Assembly (NCBI GenBank): GCA_022592445.1
Contig: JABYQR010000306.1
Location: forward strand, 1 to 53,833
Length of the DNA stretch: 53,833 bases
From: Cytidiella melzeri
Taxonomy: Eukaryota; Basidiomycota; Agaricomycetes; Polyporales; Irpicaceae
Reading direction: 5' to 3'
The translations under genes were made by a program, and so were the position numbers. This document shows positions 9,635 to 22,280 of the stretch, one piece after another. Positions within the stretch are counted from its first letter, which is position 1. Every line of letters begins with the position of its first letter. The notes under the pieces were generated by a model. It was given only the letters and a program-made list of their open reading frames with translations. It made no database searches and was not told where the DNA came from.

Positions 9635-11937
9635 ATGTTCTCACCAGCGCCCACCACACCCTCCGCCTGGAGTAGAACTCCATTGCCCCAACCACAGCCA
9701 AATTCCGGGTACAAGAATTCTTTCCCAACTCCAGACAAGGCGATGAGGATCACCGCGGGGGAAAAGAGTCAGCGTAACAGAGCAATGAGGGCGAGAAAGG
9801 CAGAGGCGGAGGCAAGGAAGCTTGCCGACATCGCAAGAAAGGCAGAGGGGGAACACGCGAAGGGGCTCCCAACGCCCATCTCCATGACACAAAACAAGAA
9901 GGCACAGACAATCGAGAAGCCAAGCGGGCAAGCTGAAGCACCAGAGAGTGAAGGAGATGGAGCCACGTCGAACGCTCCCGTCCACGACCTCAACAACATG
10001 TTCAACACCGTTGTCATAGGAGCACGTTGCACGAATAGCTTGAGTGGGACCAGGGGCTCCTCCTCAGCGGAGCAGGAGGCCTTGGAGACCAGGAACAGAT
10101 ACAAGGTCCTTGGGGAGCAGATGGAAAACAACGCAGAAGAGGCAACCCCACACGAGGTGAGAGCAACTGGCACAATCGCAGCACACGGTTACTGACAAAC
10201 AACCCCCCCTAAAACAAGGGAGAGACCACAGCGCCAGATGGCAGCCCAGCAGCTGCCCAGACAAAGAACAGCGACAGGAAGGGAAAATGGAGGGCCTCAG
10301 CGCCGCGCGACACCCAGACGTCAGCCGAGGGGGTGGGGCCTACCCCAACTCCCTCCACGCTGCCCAAGACGAGAGGAGCTCCATACAATATCAGCGACTC
10401 CCCACTGGCCGGATACAGGGCAGCGAGCAGAGCAAAGAGGCTCTTGAGCCGCCAGCAGGTGGGGGCAGAGGACGCAAACGCGCAGCTAGCCGACGAAGAG
10501 TTGTGGAGAGCAACAGACAACCCCAACCTCATCATTGCATTCCTAGAGAACGCCGGGGAGGGGTCGACTTGCCTCTCGCAGAATCCACAGGACCGCATGC
10601 AGAGGGAGGGCCCAAGAAACCCGGCCAGCCAAGCAGCATCACCAACGTCGACGAAGCCAGACAACGCAAACCAACTCTGTGCCCCTCAACCCCCTCTGCC
10701 ACCTGTCAACCTCAACAACACGACTCGACAGACAGACGAGATGCCAGCCAGCATATCAACAGCACACACATCGGTCGCAAGGACAAACGAGCCCGTTGAG
10801 ATCCCAGACACACCACGTCCCGGCATGCCAATGCTGGTGGACTATGACAGCGAGTCCTCGTCGGAACATGTGCAGTTGCCACCCCACGAGCCCACCATCC
10901 AGACGCTCCGCCACTTGGAATTTGCCTCCCTGACACAGGGTTTCGAAAGTCCGTGCGGGAACAACCCGTGGTTTGCATACAACACTCTGTCTGCGGAGCA
11001 GGTAGAGGAATAGCCAACGACTCCTGGAACCACCTTCCTGATACGCCTAGCCGGAAAGGGGTGTCCCACCAGTCAGACGGAAAAGGCCAGGAGAGAGGAG
11101 ATCCTCTCGATTCTCCATAGAACGATAGGCACACAAAAAGAAGTACGTATTGTGGCACCAGCATCAACAGAGACGAAGGGCGGGAATAAACTCCCCCCAC
11201 ACAACTTTCTGGTCCACAACGTCAGCGAGACGTACTACGATTACGTCCAAGGTTTCGAAGGGTGCATCTTGATGACCAAAGACACACTCTTCACTGGCCT
11301 GAACCAGCCCGTCTTTGACACCTATGTGGCAAGCATCAGCGGTTTCGACGATGCCGATGAGGACCAACTGCGCGCCCTTGTCAACAAGGCCATTGACACA
11401 CAGAACATAAACGCACTGCTGGAGTACGTTGTCAGCGGCCAGAAGCACCTAGAGTACCTATCTACGGAGGATGTGGTCAGCATGATCAGGGAGTCTCTTA
11501 AGGTTAGAATTGTCGAATCAAAGGGAGAAGGCGCGAACACGCACAGGGTGGCACACATCTTTCTTAACCCACCGACGACAGACGTGACGCAATGGCGGAG
11601 GTTCAGGGACAGGGTGATGTCAGCAAGCCTCAAGGACCCCCTCCTAGGTATGTACATCGCGACCTTTAGGAGATGGCACTGCAGAGTATGCACGAGCATG
11701 CTCCACCCGAGCTTGCTCTGCCCGATACTAACAGAAAAGGGATGGCTCTACAACAAAAACGTCAGGCCCTCGCCAAATGTGACAAAGCCCCAACCCCAAG
11801 CTGCACCGCAGGCCGCCTTTTTCACAATTGAGCAGGACAAAGGCAAAGGAAGCTCGAGAACGGGCAGGGGAGGCAGTAAGGGGGGAGGACGAGGCAAATT
11901 AAACAGAGGTAGAGGAGGCTGGGGCCGAAACGCATGA
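9635..11937 (+). pseudogene. LINE ORF1, gag-like RNA-binding protein
   Basis: An ATG at 9635 opens a frame to 10195, rich in charged residues and with a likely coiled coil (RNRAMRARKAEAEARKLADI). Another frame runs from about 10333 to 11937 and is broken only by TAG at 11011-11013. The C-terminal third has a folded domain (NFLVHNVSETYYDYVQGFEG) and a CCHC zinc knuckle, CRVCTSMLHPSLLC, near 11680-11721. It ends in a basic Gly/Arg tail (GRGGSKGGGRGK). I know this layout from gag-like ORF1 proteins of mushroom LINEs, which coat the RNA. A frameshift lies between 10196 and 10333. No endonuclease or reverse transcriptase follows. Confidence 0.65.
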
Positions 11938-11956
11938 CCTAGACACATACACGACA

Positions 11957-11962
11957 AATAAA
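11957..11962 (+). terminator. Possible polyadenylation signal after ORF1
   Basis: AATAAA lies 20 bp after the ORF1 stop codon. It suggests that the unit ends here without an ORF2, although an A-rich tail is not clear. Confidence 0.4.
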
Positions 11963-11991
11963 AACACCTGCAATAGAGTACCTAGGAGAAT

Positions 11992-13305
11992 GAACTTGCG
12001 GCTCTCAACAGTACTGCCAACCCGGACGTGCCTGCAACCAAACACGATATAGACCGTTTGTACGAATATATTCGTCGACTTAATTCCCCCAAGCAAAGTA
12101 GGCGTGGCGGAGGTCGACCAATGGCCTACTCCTACCAGGACTTCTTGTCTCTGGACTCTGAATCACTATCACCACAGAGGAAGCAAGCTCCCAATTATCG
12201 CTTGTTGCAAGCAGCACACCGTTCTCCCACTGCTGTTGCCCTTCAGGTTTGTTCACCTATGACCCTGCTGAACATTCTCCATCACTCACCTGTATCAAAA
12301 GGCTGATGTTTGTGAAGAAGCAAAGAACTTCCTTGGCCGGAAGACACACCTGGATCCATTCAAGCCGAACCCAACGCGACAAGAAAAAGCCGCCGCAAAG
12401 CGGGGAGTGGGCGGCCCTGATCCAGACAACCCACGTTTAGATGTCAGCGGAAAAGTCATGCGCTCACCTTGGAACCAAAAAGTAGCAGCTATGTTTAGTC
12501 GAGTATACGTGGAGTCGCCCGAGGCAGTGTCATTGGATTGCAGGGAGGTAGAAGCCGCTTTCTTGGCGCATGTTCCTGCATTGTGTAAGCAGCCCCGTAA
12601 GCAGGATCCAGATGTTCACGAGGACATGAATGCAGTGTCCAGGAATCGACGCAGATTTTGACGGCGAAAGGTTTGTCTCTTTGTTAATATGTATCTGCAT
12701 TGGCTGACACTGCAATCACTTAGCTGGAAAAAATATGGTGGGAAACAATGTTTGTGATGACAGAGCTGAAGCACATCTCAAAGTGGATAAATCGACTTGG
12801 CACAGATGGCAACAGCGACAACAAATTCGATGGCAACGACAATAGCACCGGTCATCAGAACCGGGGCGCCACATACTGGATTGTACCGCTCCAATGGAGA
12901 TCGGATGACCTCGTCAATATGCTACGGGGTTTGGATGTGCTACACGTCTCAACGCGCTTCAACCCAGAGGGCAAGCCTGATCCAGGCAATTGGCCTTGTA
13001 TCTGACGAGAGCAACAAAGTTCTGCCTCTAATCCTCACGCCGTTCAAGCAGTACCTAGGCTTCCCCGTAACTTCTACTCACAGTTGTGGCTGGATGCGCT
13101 CACCAATCAGGAATTCGACAGACTGGAGATTTGTAGCGTGGAAGTTGACTTGAGCTTTTCGGGAAATGTCAAACAGTAAGTTCATTTCTCCTCTGCCCTG
13201 CTCATCAAAATTCTGGATTCAAGTTCAACCTGTTTGATTAGCATTTTTGGCAGGTTCAAGCACGTCAAGAGCCGCCGTGACAAGCCTCTTCCAGTGGGGT
13301 TGTAG
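11992..13305 (+). pseudogene. Decayed multi-exon gene of a mushroom-specific family
   Basis: Exon up to 12246 reads DVPATKHDIDRLYEYIRRLNS and YSYQDFLSLDSESLSPQRK. A 55-bp intron (12247-12301) joins it in frame to ADVCEEAKNFLGRK, then SPWNQKVAAMFSRVYVESPE and AFLAHVPALCK. After a TGA (near 12658) and a second intron (GTTTGT..CTTAG, about 12672-12723) come YWIVPLQWRSDDLVNMLRGL and, in a third frame, PRNFYSQLWLDALTNQEFDR. A last intron (GTAAGT..TTGGCAG, near 13171-13253) leads to a short exon ending PLPVGL at 13305. I know this set of motifs as a large protein family of unknown function in Agaricomycetes. Several frameshifts and a stop show that it is dead. Its 5' end is lost next to the LINE-like unit. 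Confidence 0.6.
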
Positions 13306-13665
13306 GACTCGGACCCGCCCCAAATTTTCTGTTGACATACAATAACTTAGTTATTGGCTGCACAGCATTTTTTTTCATGCGCTATTGTTTTATTCATGAT
13401 TGATGGTAGCAGCCAATGCTTGCTGTCAAGGCTCATTGAGTGGAGCTAAAGTAATTTAATTGAGCTACTCGTCTCTATTACATTTGCGGAATGGCCCGCA
13501 CGAAAAGTACGAGAACAAGGAATCAGTGATACACCGACACTTTAGGCTTTGGGAATCTGATCTGCAGTGCCACCATCTTTTTACCATACATGTTGTACTG
13601 GTGTAAAAATTATCTGTATTGTAACTTTATGCGTACGTTCTCACTATCTCGCCTTCATACTGCAG
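13306..13665. other. Intergenic or intronic stretch
   Basis: AT-rich, no gene seen. The right part ends in TACTGCAG, the acceptor of the next exon. Confidence 0.4.
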
Positions 13666-15126
13666 GAAATTGGACGGGAGAGCGCTTCTGAAGCTGTATC
13701 ACGTGCTACGTTTGTGAAAGGAGCCGCCGAAGTGGAAACCATCCTGAAACCACGCCACACCAGCCGGCAATTCATTGACATCTTGAGTTCAAAGTAAGTA
13801 TGCACTATACTGGGCCATACTATCCATGGTAGCTGATGCGAACCGCTTTTCTCTCTTCAGATTCAGGAACTTGATAGAAGGTGCGTTCTGCGTCAGCGGA
13901 CGCATACCTGCATAATCCCAGATTTTGTGCATGAAAGCTTGACTTCGGACAAGGCTGACGTTTTGAATCGATATTTTTTGCCCAGACATTGATGGCTCAG
14001 CGGGATACATCTTTTCCCTACCTAATGTATTCAAATCACACTGCACCAAACATTGTTCTTGGTAAGTCCTACATAGCGTAGCCTTATTGAATGCTATTCA
14101 ACTTCATTGGGATTTCTGTTTAGACAAAACTAAGCTTTTGGTAATGGATGCAGTGGCCACGCCTATTACCGTCATATGGCACCAACAGCGTAGTCTGGAG
14201 AAACATGAAAACTGGCCTGATGATCAAAAATGGCCAGCCTCCAGCAGAAAGAGCGTGCACGGCGCGTATGCTGCATACGTAACTCACGCTGAGCCCATAG
14301 CAGACATCAGTTGTCCTGGAGATCTTTGGATTATGCCTGACAAGATTCATGTGAAACAAGCCAGGCCTAGGTGCTTGTGGGAGCAGTGGCACAACCAACA
14401 AGCAGTATTCTGCCCTTATGATCAACGGCCTCAACTCATATGGTCACACCACGCTCATTTCAAGTACATGCAGCACAAGTCTTTGAAAACAGAAACCAAC
14501 CGGTGGAATCACGGTATGTAGCGAGACAAATGTATGAGTTGTTCTGAATAATTTACGCAGGTAATGTCCCTGAGCGCTGTATTCCGATGGATAGACGTTC
14601 AGAAGACATTAAGGCCTGCCTGTCAAAGTTGTATGCTGATCTAACAGAGGCAGACATTTTGCGCGTTGTTAATGTTCATTTCAAACATCTTTGTCAGAGA
14701 TTCATTGACGCATACCCCTACCCCGGTAAGTCTTGAATTGCGTTAAAGCACTTCAATAAAGCTATCACACGACATAAACAGTAGATAATCCTCCAATTGT
14801 GCCAATACACATAGGAGAGACAGTGTCTGCTGCTCCTGTGTCCGTCCCAACCTCTGCTTTTGAGGACGAGGCTGCTCTTGTGCCTGCACCTGCACCTGCT
14901 CCTTCCCCTGCCCCTGCGCGCGAAGTCAGACGTTCACATTCTTTTGAGCCGGTGCCTAGTCCTGCCTCCCCTTACGCCCCTAATCCTGAGGCAGAATTTG
15001 CTTCTGCGCCTGCTTCCACCCCATGCTCTCTGTTCCAGCCCATCGCGGAGCTTTCAGGTTCTTCCCTCCTGCAAGACTTCGAAGAGAACTCCTCCTTCCG
15101 TGAAAATCAAGACCGCTCTACTTCCG
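13666..15126 (+). CDS. Unknown multi-exon gene with Pro/Ala-rich C-terminus
   Basis: Probable exons: 13666-13793 (EIGRESASEAVSRATFVKGA...HTSRQFIDILSSK; donor GTAAGT), 13861-13880, about 13984-14060, about 14123-14515 (DKTKLLVMDAVATPITVIWH...), about 14562-14725 (VPERCIPMDRRSEDIKACLS..., donor GTAAGT), and about 14783-15126 (Pro/Ala-rich repeats, PAPAPAPSPAP, and then SGSSLLQDFEENSSF). Most introns are 50-100 bp with GT..AG ends. One junction near 14060/14123 seems to give a stop, so decay is possible. I recognise no domain and find no start codon. It could be the second half of the gene before it or a separate host gene. Confidence 0.4.
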
Positions 15127-15461
15127 GTAAGCAGGAGATGATCTGCAATGCAATTGTCACCACTATCTTTCTCACCACTATCCAGACCATTGCATGCCAA
15201 GCCATCAGCCAACATATGACACTTTTCCCAAGAACAAATATTGCCAGCCTCCGGCCACGTTGAAAGGCTCTTCTCATGTGGAGTGTTGGAATCAAATGGA
15301 CATGTTTCTTCCTGCCACACCAAATGACTCTAACGTAAATATATTCAACTGCGCTTCAATGCTCAACATTGACTCATAACCTTGATGAGCTAGGATCCTG
15401 AAATCGCTATGCTTTGATGGCTTGCAGCTGGATTCGATGCCACTGCGCCACCGCCTGATGG
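15127..15461. other. No gene seen between unknown gene and hAT end
   Basis: Only short open frames. It ends at the left inverted terminus of the hAT element. Confidence 0.4.
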
Positions 15462-15620
15462 TAAAGCATAGCACGGGTGCAGGTTACCTATAGGTACTCA
15501 TGGGTTAACCCTCACAACAACCCACAGGTATATTGACTCATTGGTAGCACATACCTGTGGTGCAGGTTGGCTACAGGTGCGGGTCAGCCATCTGAGAAGT
15601 ATGATACCTGCAGGTTGACC
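15462..15620 (+). repeat. hAT left terminal inverted repeat and subterminal repeats
   Basis: TAAAGCATAGCAC (15462-15474) is repeated in reverse complement at 23874-23886. Next to it lie several GCAGGT/ACCTGC and GGGT motifs in both directions (GGGTGCAGGTTACC, ACCTGTGGTGCAGGTT, ACAGGTGCGGGT), the usual subterminal transposase-binding repeats of fungal hAT elements. No 8-bp target duplication is found (CCTGATGG left, GTGCATTT right). Confidence 0.6.
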
Positions 15621-18228
15621 CGTGGGTAAGCAAAAGAAAGAATGAATTTGATCTTCGACAACATGTACATCAGTATCTACAGCAATAGCCTTCTCTTTGC
15701 CCTTCTTTGGCCGTTTGTTTTTATCTTGAAAGACCTGTAGTATCTCCTCCTCAGGTATGACACCCGGAATAAAAGCCCATGAACTCAGAACAGTTGCAGC
15801 ACAAGTAGACTCATTGTTCAGAGAATGACGCCATTTTGAGACAGTGAGGCCACCGCGCAAGAAAGCACGCTCGACATTGGTTGACGAAGCTGGTGCAGAC
15901 AAGACGTCAATGGCCATTTGTGCAAGTGCCCGCTTTTGTGTATTGTTGCTGGGCACTAGAATGCCATTCCAATGCTGCAAAGGATTGTTGACATCAATGA
16001 GGCATGATGACTGAGGATAGTCATTGAGAACATTGATAGCATTGCTATTTCGCCTGTATTGATCGCGTTTTGCAAAGCAATCGTTTGGTCGTTGACGTCC
16101 GGGCTACAGAAAGATCCAACAAGTCAACTCCAAGTCCTCTTGAATATTAAAAACGTACTGGAGCAGCCCGAACTGCCGGCGTTGGTTGCAAGGCGTCACG
16201 GCTATCCAACACAGGGTCGGAGGGCCTATAGTTGCTCTGCCACTGCTCCTGCAGAAGGTCCTCTGCCGTGCAAATCCATTCAGCAGGCCAATTCATATCT
16301 CGGAAACACTTTGTCTTGTACCGAGGGTGGAGCACTGCAAGGAAAACACAATTAGAAACAGCTAATAAGAAACATCTGACTCTCCGAGGTACTCACTCAT
16401 GGCCAGGCAATACATTACAGAGTCATTGGTTTTGGAGTAGTACTTGTTCAGCACCTGAAGGCCTCAAGCAGCTGCCAAGCAGACAACACCTGATGCAGAC
16501 ACGTTCTCTGCCATGTCTTTGAGTGCAACGGTAAGTATGTCTATGGCCGGGATGACTTCATGCAAGAGAGGTGTATTGGTTTGCAATATGCGGTTTGTTG
16601 TGTTGAGAAAATCCTGCAGGTGGCTGACTTAGTTGTAGCATCATAATCTGAAGATGGTACTTACGCCCAGCAGCTCGCTAAGCTCACTCAATAGAGCCCA
16701 CTCGTTTACAGACAGTCGCTGATGCTGTAGCCCCTGCTTCCTGTCCTTGTCCCATTTAGCCATGCCAAATAATTTCTCCAATGCAGGTCGCAGCTCGAGA
16801 GCTCTGTCAATAGCGCCAGCGAGAGAATTCCACCGCGTGTCAATAGCACAGATTGGAAGCTTGAAAGGTATCTCCACATGTTTGCAATTCATCTTGAGGT
16901 CTTCTCGCAAAGCCAGCAAATGGAATATACGCTTGGCAAGTTCCTTGAGCTGTATAAGCACCTTGTGAGTTTCTCGTGCCATGATGAGGCTCGATCCAGG
17001 CTATATAGCTCCATACCTTTGTTACTGCAAATCTTCCCATTTCTTCTCCGTCATCATCAAGAGCAAATCGACTCTCAACGGTGTGGTTGATATCTTCGAT
17101 CTCTTCCTGGTCAGCAGCTTCGCACACCGGGTCAAGTTCATACACCTCGGTGTCACTGTCATTGTTTTGGTCATCAGCAACGTGGTTGCCCTCGCTTGCT
17201 TCGTCTAGATTGTCTTCTTCACCAGCTATTGTGCCGTCATCCACCTCACTGGTAGGATCTTTGGGGCAACCACTTTTAGTCCGTTTTCTTGCAAATCCTG
17301 AGATGATGGCCTGCGACATATAGGCAACTGTCCATGGTATATAGAATATACTTACTTTGACTACAAGGTTGAGGATGTGCACAAAGCACCTCACTCAAGT
17401 TTGCGCTGAGTTTAGTCCACCGAGGGACTCAAGCTCTGATATCATGGTATCATTGTTTGACGCGTTGTCACACATAATTCCCAGCAGCTTTTTTGATCTG
17501 TTAAGCGTTGAAACAATGTGGCGAGTTATCAATACAATGCTTACCTTCTTCTCGGTACCGAGAGACTTCAGACAGCTTGTGAGCACCTCCGCGAGATACA
17601 CACCAGTGTGACCTTTTGTCAGCCTGAATCCAACCTATCAGTCCTTATTTGAGCGCAGCGGAGTATAAGAAGAAATGCATACCAAATGAAATAAAGTACA
17701 AACGTGGCTACATTCCCTTTGATGACATGATAGACGGTAACACCAAGGAAAGAGTAGACGTTGGGTGACGTCCATCCATCAAGGCAAAGGTGAAGGCCGC
17801 CAGGATAGTCTTGCAGTATTTTGCTGATATGCACGCGCGTGAGATTGAAAATCTCGCGCACGTCCCGCGACACAGTACTGGGGCCTGGAACTTCGGCTTT
17901 GGCGTACAACATTGATATGATGGCGAGGAATTTGGGATCCCTAACAATCTTGAAGGGGCAATGGCGACAAGCAACCCATAGAGCCACAAGAAAGCACAGT
18001 TGTGGTTTGCTATATGCCGTACCATGAGCAAACACTGCAATGCTCTGATCGGCAGGAGCGACTGCTGGTGAGCATGACTGTATGTGACAGCTTAAGTTTC
18101 CAGTTGACGTGTTGGTACGGTGTTGCAAAACTGAGATTAATGGACTGTGTTCTCATCAATTGTTGCCGGTTTGCGTAGAGAATAGATTGAGAGTACATAC
18201 TTCAGCTTGCAGACAAATTTGTACTTGA
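15498..18228 (-). pseudogene. hAT-family transposase, multi-exon, 5' end cut off
   Basis: Read from 18228 down. Part of a BED zinc finger (KYKFVCK, intron, then TSTGNLSCHIQSC near 18100). Then PGPSTVSRDVREIF and HLCLDGWTSPNVYSFLGVTV (start of the RNase H-like catalytic core), GIMCDNASNNDTMISELES (second catalytic region) and RCFVHILNLVVK. An acidic insert, then IDTRWNSLAGAIDRALELRP, then VLHPRYKTKCFRDMNWP. The C-terminal dimerisation domain has LAQMAIDVLSAPASS and SKWRHSLNNES near 15935-15800. Introns separate these parts. It moves the element by cut and paste. The frame is broken in places, and a Gypsy element sits directly before the BED finger, so it is inactive. Confidence 0.85.
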
Positions 18229-18243
18229 CATTTCCTTTCTCAA

Positions 18244-18527
18244 TGTTAGGGCTTGATACATGTGCGCAAGCACTACCTGATGCGCAAGCATCCTGTGGCC
18301 AGATCAGTAGATCTGGCCTTTTACTCGTACTGATTAGATAGTGGGCCAGCGCTCATCGTGAGAAAATAGCATACCGCATATAGTAGTACTACGCAGTAGA
18401 AGATCTCAGTATTTAGGACTGAGATCTGGTAGATTTAGAGGACATCTTTTTATCTTGTTTACACGTAGGTTCCGAATACATATCAGTCATACTTACCTTG
18501 TGTGCATCCAAGAAGACACCCCCTACA
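18244..18527 (+). repeat. 5' LTR of family E Gypsy element
   Basis: 284 bp, TGTTAGGGCTTG...CCCCTACA. The partner at 23512-23795 has the same length and differs at roughly twenty positions by eye. There is no matching target duplication (CTCAA left, CCTGC right), so the insertion was accompanied by a deletion in the hAT or by recombination. I see no good self-priming match or tRNA primer site after it. Confidence 0.93.
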
Positions 18528-18667
18528 CTTTTTTAAGTACCCGAATTCTACCTACATACATTCTACTCCAATCACACTCTACTCCACAACTCCCTACAAA
18601 ACCAAGTTATCTACGCGCCCATAAAAAACCAGATCCCGACACACCGGACATACCCTGAAGACCCCGG

Positions 18668-20325
18668 ATGTCAGATGCAAAGAAGAACCCAAAATCGCAC
18701 GAAACCTCCAATTCGCAGCGAATGGCCCACAGCCAATCCATATCCGCCGTCAGTCACGCGACCAGCAAGGCCGATGCCAAAAACGTGGCCATCATGCTCA
18801 AGAGTGAGCACGAGGCCGAAGAAGATTCATCGCAGGCCCGAAAGGGCGACCCTGACAAGCCCAAGTCAGTGGGTCGGACGATCACCGAAGTCCGAGATGG
18901 GCGGCGAAGCGAGAAAGTGCCCACTCAACCTTCTTCAAACAAGACCACCACCACAAAGGTGGCTGCATACGAGGGGAAACCCTCAGCAGTCAAGCCGGAA
19001 ACGGCGTTTCAGGGCTGTACTCAAACATGCTCAAGTACGCCAAAACAGATGGTGGAACATCCTAGTGACTACAAGTTCCGACGCAAGTTCCTTAGGGAAC
19101 TACCAGAAGATATCTCCACTGCCATAATGCAAAATAGCAAGATGACCGCCGAAGGGATGGTCATAGAGGAACTCCTAGCGGAGGCCCTATCCATCAAAAA
19201 CACAGACAAGACTGCCTGTCTATTCCAGAGGCAGAGGAGTGCTTGCACCCAACAGAAACCAAGTGAGCACCCCTCGAGGTCAAGCGGGGAAAACCCCAAT
19301 GACCATCGGACCAAAGAGAAAGGGCAGCCCGCCTCATTCGGTCAGAGACATCCACCCAGACGTCCGCAAGGACCCCCACCGCGTCGTGCAGAGCACACAA
19401 ATTGGTTGGGTAACCGACCCATTCGACGCCCCATCCAGGGCGCAGGAGTCAGAACATTTGCTAGCACGGGCCAACCCAAACCACAGGCACTGCAGCACGA
19501 CCGAGCCACGGAGGGGAAAAGAAACCTCCAATGGATCTGTCCAAGGTGCAGTGCTACAGATGCAACAAATATGGTCACTATGCGAGCGATCACAACAAAC
19601 CCGGATTTCGTGCTATGGACGCCGTAGGGGAAAAAACAGAGGAGCAGAAGGACAAAATTGAGTCGCAGGACCAATTGGACTCGAACACAGACGAACTGGG
19701 GGCCAACCCCAACGGAGAACAATATGACTCCAATGAGGAGGCAGCTGGAGAAGAACACAACCTCCTCAACAACGACTACAGCTCTGACTCGGACAACAGA
19801 CGATTTGCAGGCATGAGATTGTATTCTCAGCAAGACGAACCGGACAAAGAGCAGGGTCTCGAACCAGGACAAAGTGACCTTTCTCAACCACTTCCCATAC
19901 CAGCTGCGACAGCGGCACAGGCGCAAGCCTCCCTGACAGCTAGCAGTGCAGCTAGTCTCAACTTACATTTGTTACAATCAACGATAGAGCACCTCATCAC
20001 TGTACTTACAGTGGTGCGGTCATCAGACGATCTAGTGGCGAATGAAGACCGAGAGTCAATAGACTACCTCTGGCAAAGGATACTTCCAGGCCCACCACAG
20101 CCCACGTCGCGAGAAGACCACGCGCGAATAGAACAACTCCCCAGGATATACAGGCAACTACTCGAAGAAAACCACGCTATGCGGACAGACATGGCAATTA
20201 TCAGCCGGGCAATAAACCCGGCGTCGCCTGTGACAGAACTTCAAAGGGAAACCTCAATAGCGTCGGTACTAGCTCGAGAGCGTACCTGCCGCGAACAATG
20301 GGACAGTATGCTCGAAAGAGTTTGA
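18668..20325 (+). pseudogene. gag: Family E gag and nucleocapsid, frameshifted
   Basis: Frame 18668-19627 carries the N-terminus and a short piece of the capsid (HPSDYKFRRKFLRELPEDIS). Most of the capsid domain seems deleted between a frame shift near 19020 and this motif. Frame 19531-20325 then reads the zinc knuckle CYRCNKYGHYASDH, in which the last Cys is His, followed by an acidic region and a helical C-terminus (EQLPRIYRQLLEENHAM). The zinc knuckle binds the element RNA. Two frames and a truncated capsid mean that it is not functional. Confidence 0.75.
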
Positions 20326-20340
20326 CCCTCTCCAGGTGAA

Positions 20341-21147
20341 ATGGCCGTACAGGCCGCCAGCAATCTTCACAACCTGACGAGTAATACTTGTCAACGAATT
20401 GATGAAGAACAATTACCTGACCTGATACCAATGTCAGTAGATGAATCCTTCGACGACAGGGTGTCGATGGTCTCGGAATACGCCGACGACATTGTCCAAT
20501 ATACCCTCCAGGAGGACACCGCTAACGGGGGGTACTACGACGACTGGTACGATGAAGGGGATAACTATCCCGACCCGGAAACGGCATTTGGAATGCAAGT
20601 GATACCTACCACGGGGGAAACCCTTTTTCGCCTTGCAGACGAGCACGGACAACGTGAAGCAATGAGGACTACGAGCGAAGCTAGACCTCGCCCAAAGTTG
20701 AACTCATGCTGTGTAACCATACATGGCACGATACACGGCCTCACGGCCAACATCTTGCTGGACACAGGGTCCTTGATAAATGCGATAAGCCCGTCATACG
20801 CCTGCGTGGCTAAAATCACGGCCTTCCCACAAGAAAAACCTGTTGGGCTCCAGTTGGGCTGTGTAGGCAGCCGTTCAAAGATCAACTTTGGAGTACAGGA
20901 GAAGTTAAAGGTGGGAAGTTCCACCTTCAACCTCTACTTCGACGTGGTTGATATCAACCACTACGACATGGTACTCGGCATGCCGTTCATGTGAGAGCAC
21001 AACGTGGTGATGGACTTCACGCAAAATACAATACGATTCAGCACAGACTCTGTGCCTACTCTTGAAGGGGAAGGGAAGGACGAGACAATAACGCGTAAGT
21101 CCACGCGGGAGCAAAAGCTCACACCCAAACCCTCAACAACGGATTGA
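20341..21147 (+). pseudogene. pol: Family E aspartic protease
   Basis: After an acidic linker comes the retropepsin-type active site ILLDTGSLINAIS (DTGS at 20761-20772) and the second motif DMVLGMPFM. TGA at 20992-20994 interrupts the frame before EHNVVMDFTQNTIRF. The codon in related proteins there is usually Arg, so a CGA to TGA change is likely. The protease cuts the Gag-Pol precursor. Confidence 0.8.
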
Positions 21148-21150
21148 CTA

Positions 21151-22280
21151 TTGAAGGGCGCAAGCCCCCCACCAACCGCATCAGAGCTGGACTCTATAGC
21201 GGTGCAAGTAGCGAGCTCAACCCGTGAACGTTTCCATAATATCACCTTACACAGGCCGAAATGCCCTCCCGAATTGTCCAAAAAGGACCTACCCCACTTG
21301 AGAGCCCACTGGGCTTCAGACTACGCGGACATCATGTCCGGGGTACCGGAGAAACTACCTCCTATACGTGAAATAAACCACACAATTCCCATCATTAACA
21401 AAAGTCATAAATACCGGTACCACCACCCGAGGTGCCCAGATGCACTCAAGCCCAAGCTGCTAGAGAAAATTGAAAGATACAAACGAGCAGGATGGTGGAC
21501 ATTCCAAAATGTCCCCCAAGCTGCGCCAATGCTCTGCCTTCCCAAGAAGCATGGTTTGTTAAGAACCGTATTTGATTGCCGTCAACGAAACGACAATACC
21601 GTACACATGTGTCCCCGTTCCCTGACCAGGAACAAATCCGCATAGACGTAGCAAGAGCTAAGTACAGGTCAAAGATCGACCTCTCCGACGCGTACGAACA
21701 AGTGCATATAGTCCCAGAGGACGTCCACAAGACCGCATTTGCTACAGTGTATAGCACAATGCTCAGCCTTATTATGCAACAAGGAGATTGCAACGCACCA
21801 TCCACCTTCCAGCGTCTCATGACGCACATCATACGAGAATACATAGGACACTTCGTCCATGTATATCTCAACGACATATTTGTCTTCTCAAACAGTATTG
21901 TCGAACACGAGGGACACCTCAAACTTATATTTGAACGCCTCAGGTCCGCCGAATTATATCTTAAGGCGTCCAAATGCGACCTTTACTCCGAAAGGATGGA
22001 CTGTCTGGGTCATATCGTACACAATCGAGGCCTGCACGCAAGTGCTGATAAAATGGCCAAGGTGCGCGAGTGTCGCACACCCAGGGACTACGGTGACATC
22101 CAGAGGTTCCTCGGACTAGTGCAATACCTAGCACAGTTTATGCCTGACGTATCTTCATATACTGGACCCCTCGCCAAAATTTTGCGGAACGGCCACGTCT
22201 TCCAATGGAAGGCCCTGCAGAGAAGTGCTTTCAGTCCATCAAGGAGCTCGCGTGCAGGGTGCCTATACTCAGGCCAATAG
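21151..22280 (+). pseudogene. pol: Family E reverse transcriptase with altered active site
   Basis: Frame 21151-21645 holds the RT fingers (GWWTFQNVPQAAPMLCLPKK, RTVFDCRQRNDNT). A one-base shift near 21580 leads to the frame with FPDQEQIRIDVARAKYRSKI and LSDAYEQVHIVPED. The catalytic box reads YLND (21864-21875) where YLDD is needed, a GAC to AAC change. The RT thumb/connection follows (IQRFLGLVQYLAQFMPDVS). The frame shifts again near 22220. The RT copies the element RNA into DNA; this copy cannot. Confidence 0.85.

Noticed and set aside
18528..18560. Self-priming site for family E
   Set aside because: CTTTTTTAAGTACCCG after the LTR has no complementary word at a sensible distance from a TATA box; the primer of this family remains unknown.
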